Positions 60,883 through 64,000 of a stretch of DNA of 64,000 nt are shown one piece after another. Positions within the stretch are counted from its first letter, which is position 1. Each line of letters opens with the position of its first letter. The stretch spans positions 1-64,000 of the forward strand of contig JAFKDC010000022.1 in the NCBI GenBank assembly GCA_017255395.1. The letters run 5' to 3'. The position numbers and the translations under genes are program-made. This stretch comes from Enemella evansiae (GTDB taxonomy: Bacteria; Pseudomonadota; Alphaproteobacteria; Rhodobacterales; Rhodobacteraceae). Below the pieces are notes generated by a model. That model ran no database searches. It had not been told where the DNA came from and saw only the letters and a list, made by a program, of their open reading frames with translations.

Positions 60883-62463
60883 ATGACCTTCCACTCACTG
60901 AAGACCCTCGGCATGGCCGCCATTCTGGCGGGCAGCGTGGCCCTGCCCGCCTTGGCCGAAACCACCCTGACCGCGGTCATGCAGGCGCCGCTGCGCTCGC
61001 TCGACCCGCACCTCAGCACCGCGCAGATCGTCCGCACCCACGGCTTCATGGTCTTCGAGACCCTGCTGGGCATGGATGAAAGCTATCAGCCGCAGCCGCA
61101 GATGGCCGATTACACCGTCTCGGACGACATGCTGACCTATACCCTGACCCTGCGCGACGGGCTGATGTGGCACGACGGCACCCCGGTCACCGCCGAGGAC
61201 TGCGTCGCCTCGCTGATGCGCTGGTCGCAAAGCGACGGGTCCGCCAAGACGATGATGGAGTTCGTCGACAGCATCGAGGCCACCTCGGACAAAGAGCTGG
61301 TCATCTCGATGAAATCGCCCTTCGGCCCGGTGCTGGAACTGCTGGCGAAACCCTCGCCCATTCCCGCCTTCATGATGCCGAAGCGCCTCGCCGACACGCC
61401 GGTGGGCGAACAGATCCCCGAGATCATCGGCTCGGGCCCGTTCAAGTTCGTCGCCGAGGCCTACCGCCCCGGCGACCAGGCGGTCTATGTGAAGAACGAG
61501 GACTACGTGCCGCGCGAAGAGCCCGCCAGCTGGACCGCGGGCGCCAAGGTGGTGAACGTGGACCGCGTGGTCTGGCAGGCGATGCCCGACATGCAGACCT
61601 CGATCAACGCGATCCAGTCGGGCGACGTGGACCTGATCGAACAGGTCACCATCGACCTGCTGCCGCTGCTGGCGATGAACGACGAGGTCGAAACCGGCAT
61701 CCTGAACCCGCTGGGCGCGCAGGTGACGGGCCGCTTCAACCACCGCCTGCCGCCCTTCGACGATCCGCAGGTCCGCAAGGCGGCGATGTACGCGCTGGAT
61801 CAGGAAACCCTGATGCAGACCGCGATCGGCAATGCCGAATACTACCAGCTCTGCGCCTCGATCTACGGCTGCGAAGTACCGCTGGCCTCTGACGCGGGCG
61901 CGGAATACCTCGAAGGCTCGGCGGACGAGCGGATGGCCAAGGCGCAGGAACTGCTGGCGGCTTCCGACTATGACGGCACGCCGGTGCTGATGATGCAGCC
62001 CACAGACCTGACCGTGCTGACCACCCAGCCCATCGTCGCCGCAGAGCGGATGCGCGAGGCGGGCTTCACCGTCGACGTTGCCTCTATGGACTGGTCGACC
62101 CTGCAATCGCGCAAGAACGGCTGGCAGCCGGTCAGCGAGGGCGGCTGGAACTTCTTCTTCACATACTGGGGTGTCGCGGGCATCTGGAACCCGCTGGTGC
62201 ATTCGCTGATCAACGGGTCGGGCGATGACGACACATGGGCCGGCTGGCCCGTCAACGTCCGCATGGAAGAGCTGCGCGCCGACTACCTGACCGCCGGCAC
62301 CCTCGACGAGCAGAAAGTGATCGCCGAAGAGGCCCAGCAAATCGCCTGGGACGACAGCTTCTACTTCAACGCGGGCGAGTTCAAATCCGTCGCCGCCTGG
62401 CGGACCGAGCTGAAGGACATCCAGTCCGGCCCGATCACCCTGTTCTGGGGCGTCGGCAAGTAA
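60883..62463 (+). CDS. family 5 peptide-type ABC solute-binding protein
   Basis: 526 residues. Signal peptide 1-25 (GMAAILAGSVALPALAETTL), then QAPLRSLDPHLSTAQIVRTH, YTLTLRDGLMWHDGTPVTAE and the C-terminal WDDSFYFNAGEFKSVAAW. The DppA/OppA/GsiB class binds peptides, opines or similar. With two M81 proteins and an aminotransferase in the same operon, the ligand is probably an amide-linked or N-modified amino compound that those enzymes process. Confidence 0.9.
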   Translation: MTFHSLKTLGMAAILAGSVALPALAETTLTAVMQAPLRSLDPHLSTAQIVRTHGFMVFETLLGMDESYQPQPQMADYTVSDDMLTYTLTLRDGLMWHDGTPVTAEDCVASLMRWSQSDGSAKTMMEFVDSIEATSDKELVISMKSPFGPVLELLAKPSPIPAFMMPKRLADTPVGEQIPEIIGSGPFKFVAEAYRPGDQAVYVKNEDYVPREEPASWTAGAKVVNVDRVVWQAMPDMQTSINAIQSGDVDLIEQVTIDLLPLLAMNDEVETGILNPLGAQVTGRFNHRLPPFDDPQVRKAAMYALDQETLMQTAIGNAEYYQLCASIYGCEVPLASDAGAEYLEGSADERMAKAQELLAASDYDGTPVLMMQPTDLTVLTTQPIVAAERMREAGFTVDVASMDWSTLQSRKNGWQPVSEGGWNFFFTYWGVAGIWNPLVHSLINGSGDDDTWAGWPVNVRMEELRADYLTAGTLDEQKVIAEEAQQIAWDDSFYFNAGEFKSVAAWRTELKDIQSGPITLFWGVGK

Positions 62464-62477
62464 CCTTACCCCCAACC

Positions 62478-62513
62478 GGGCGGGCGGCTTTTTCCTAGCC
62501 GCCCGCCCCTTTT
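62478..62513 (+). terminator. intergenic hairpin after the binding-protein gene
   Basis: A 12-bp perfect stem (62478-62489 with 62497-62508, 7-nt loop) is followed by CTTTT, 14 nt after the stop codon. Probably a partial terminator that keeps binding-protein mRNA above permease mRNA, since the permeases continue on the same strand. Confidence 0.75.
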
Positions 62514-62569
62514 CCATTCCTTCGCCCCCTGCGCGCGCCCCCGCGCCGCCCCTAGCCCCGGAGGCCACG

Positions 62570-63514
62570 ATGCTCAGCTATTTCCTGCGTCGGCTGCTGA
62601 TGGCGATCCCCGTGATGTTCTTCGTCGCGGTCTTCGTCTTCCTGCTGCTGCGCCTCACGCCCGGCGATCCGGCCCAGGCCATTGCCGGGGATCAGGCCTC
62701 GCTTGCCCAGCTGGAAGCGATCCGCGACAGCCTTGGCCTGAACGACCCGCTGTCGGTGCAATTCCTGACCTGGATCGGCAACATGGCGCAGGGCGATTTC
62801 GGTCGCTCGCTGATTTCCGACCGACCGGTGCTGGAGATGATCGGCCAGCGCCTTGGCCCGACCGTCGCACTGGCACTGGTGGCCATGGCCCTGACGCTGA
62901 TGATCGCCCTGCCCATGGGCGTGCTGGCCGCCTGGCGGCACGGCGGCCTGACCGACCGGCTGGTCATGGCGGTCTCGGTCATCGGATTCTCGGTGCCGAT
63001 CTTCGTCATCGGCTACGTGCTGATCGGGGTCTTCGCGGTGAACCTGCGCTGGTTCCCGGTGCAGGGCTACAAGGCCCTGTCCGAGGGCATCGGCCCCTTC
63101 GCGCATCGCATCTTCCTGCCCGGTCTCGCGCTGGCCTCGATCTACATCGCACTGATCTCTCGGATGACCCGGGCCTCTATGCTGGAGGTCCTGCGCGAGG
63201 ACTACGTCCGCACCGCCCGCGCCAAGGGCCTGCCCGAGGGCATCGTCCTCTTCCGCCACGCCCTGCGCAATGCCGCGATCCCGATCCTGACCGTGATCGG
63301 CACCGGCTTCGCCATGATGATCTCTGGCGTGGTGGTGACCGAAACCGTCTTCAACATCCCCGGCCTTGGGCGGCTGGTCGTCGATGCCGTGCTGGCCCGC
63401 GACTACCCGCTGATCCAGGCGATCATCCTGCTGACCGCCGGGACCTACGTGCTGATCAACCTCCTGATCGACCTGTCCTACGCGCTGACCGACCCGAGGA
63501 TCCGCTACCAATGA
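62570..63514 (+). CDS. DppB-type ABC permease
   Basis: 314 residues, six membrane segments. Seen: YFLRRLLMAIPVMFFVAVFV at the start, LRLTPGDPAQAIAGDQAS typical of the OppB/DppB class, the EAA loop REDYVRTARAKGLPEGIVLF, and VVVTETVFNIPGLGRLVVDA. Overlaps the next permease by ATGA. Confidence 0.93.
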   Translation: MLSYFLRRLLMAIPVMFFVAVFVFLLLRLTPGDPAQAIAGDQASLAQLEAIRDSLGLNDPLSVQFLTWIGNMAQGDFGRSLISDRPVLEMIGQRLGPTVALALVAMALTLMIALPMGVLAAWRHGGLTDRLVMAVSVIGFSVPIFVIGYVLIGVFAVNLRWFPVQGYKALSEGIGPFAHRIFLPGLALASIYIALISRMTRASMLEVLREDYVRTARAKGLPEGIVLFRHALRNAAIPILTVIGTGFAMMISGVVVTETVFNIPGLGRLVVDAVLARDYPLIQAIILLTAGTYVLINLLIDLSYALTDPRIRYQ

Positions 63515-64000
63515 GCCAGACCCCAAGCGCCTCCGCCGCATTGCGCAAGCGGCTTCTGGAAACGCCGCCGCACTGGACCACCTTGCTGGCGCTGGCGGTG
63601 CTGCTGGCGATCGTCGCCATGGCGCTCTTTGCGCCGCGTCTCGCCAACTTCGCCCCGACCGAGCTGAACGCCATGATGCGGCTGAAGCCCGCGGACGGCA
63701 CCTACTGGATGGGCACCGACAGCTTCGGGCGCGACCTTTATTCCCGCGTGATCTACGGCGCGCGCGTGTCGCTGATGGTCGGCGCGGGTGTCGCCGTCGG
63801 CGCCATTGTCATCGGTCTTCCGCTGGGGCTGCTGGCGGGCTGGTTCCGCGGGCTGGACGCCGTGCTGATGCGCGCCATGGACGGGCTGATGGCGATCCCG
63901 GGCATCCTGCTGGCCATCGCCATCGTCGCCCTGACCGATGCCGGGCTGACCACCGTGATCATCGCCATCATGCTGCCCGAAATCCCGCAGGTGGTGCGGC
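63511..64000 (+). CDS. DppC-type ABC permease, cut by window end
   Basis: Partial: the first 163 codons. Starts with ATGA overlap on the DppB-type gene. Seen: one membrane segment at about 24-46 (LLALAVLLAIVAMALFAPRL), then YWMGTDSFGRDLYSRVIYGA, the hallmark of OppC/DppC proteins, followed by further membrane segments. The rest and probably the ATPase genes lie beyond the right edge. Confidence 0.92.
   Translation, partial: MSQTPSASAALRKRLLETPPHWTTLLALAVLLAIVAMALFAPRLANFAPTELNAMMRLKPADGTYWMGTDSFGRDLYSRVIYGARVSLMVGAGVAVGAIVIGLPLGLLAGWFRGLDAVLMRAMDGLMAIPGILLAIAIVALTDAGLTTVIIAIMLPEIPQVVR

Noticed and set aside
1-64000. CRISPR arrays, insertion sequences, rRNA genes
   Set aside because: No regularly spaced repeats, transposase genes or rRNA sequence were seen on reading either strand.

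Overview
The window is GC-rich DNA from an alphaproteobacterium, most likely of the order Rhodobacterales (Roseobacter/Rhodobacter group). The gene families, the NO-sensing style FIST/kinase cluster, the rpsB-tsf pair, the pst-phoUB layout and the high-GC codon use all fit; the exact genus cannot be read from the sequence. It has two parts: an integrated 14.8 kb element (about 250-15050) and ordinary chromosome (15051-64000).

The element sits in the 3' end of a tRNA-Asn(GUU) gene and is bounded by 47-bp direct repeats (250-296 and 15004-15050). In order it carries a tyrosine integrase, two small AlpA-like HTH proteins, a Prim-Pol primase, a P4/D5-type SF3 helicase, an iteron-rich non-coding block that looks like a replication origin (5142-5491), a small-terminase-like HTH protein, a run of small unrecognised and coiled-coil proteins, and a cargo end. 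The cargo is a Vsr nuclease, an HNH endonuclease and a cytosine-5 DNA methyltransferase (a probable type II R-M set), followed by a two-gene cassette of a small three-helix membrane protein and a Thoeris-ThsB-like TIR protein. No capsid, portal, large terminase or tail genes are present. This is the layout of a phage satellite (PICI/P4-like) that replicates itself, is packaged by a helper and carries anti-phage genes. The membrane-protein/TIR pair is the best candidate for an undescribed defence system.

Chromosome 15.1-24.5 kb holds an MBL hydrolase, an EnvZ-like kinase, a FIST protein/hybrid kinase/LuxR-type regulator set (NosP-NahK-like), an entericidin-like lipoprotein, a YejA-like solute-binding protein and a good candidate small RNA with its own promoter and terminator (24369-24478). 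From 24.6 to 36.8 kb come 3-hydroxybutyrate dehydrogenase plus patatin, a DUF502 membrane protein, pseudouridine catabolism (psuK-psuG), glutaryl-CoA dehydrogenase, and an RpiR-regulated Ugp-like ABC importer with a glycerophosphodiesterase.

From 37.4 to 53 kb come aroQ overlapping a LuxR-type regulator, tsf and rpsB, a HupE/UreJ-like protein, the phosphate regulon (pstSCAB-phoU-phoB behind a clear Pho box, with phoR nearby but separate), ilvH and a trans-sulfuration enzyme. From 53 to 64 kb come a TetR-controlled flavodoxin-fold reductase and DUF2306 pair with a double operator. Last is a catabolic cluster: two M81 (MlrC-like) metallopeptidases, an RpiR regulator, a class III aminotransferase and a Dpp/Opp-type ABC importer that runs off the right edge.
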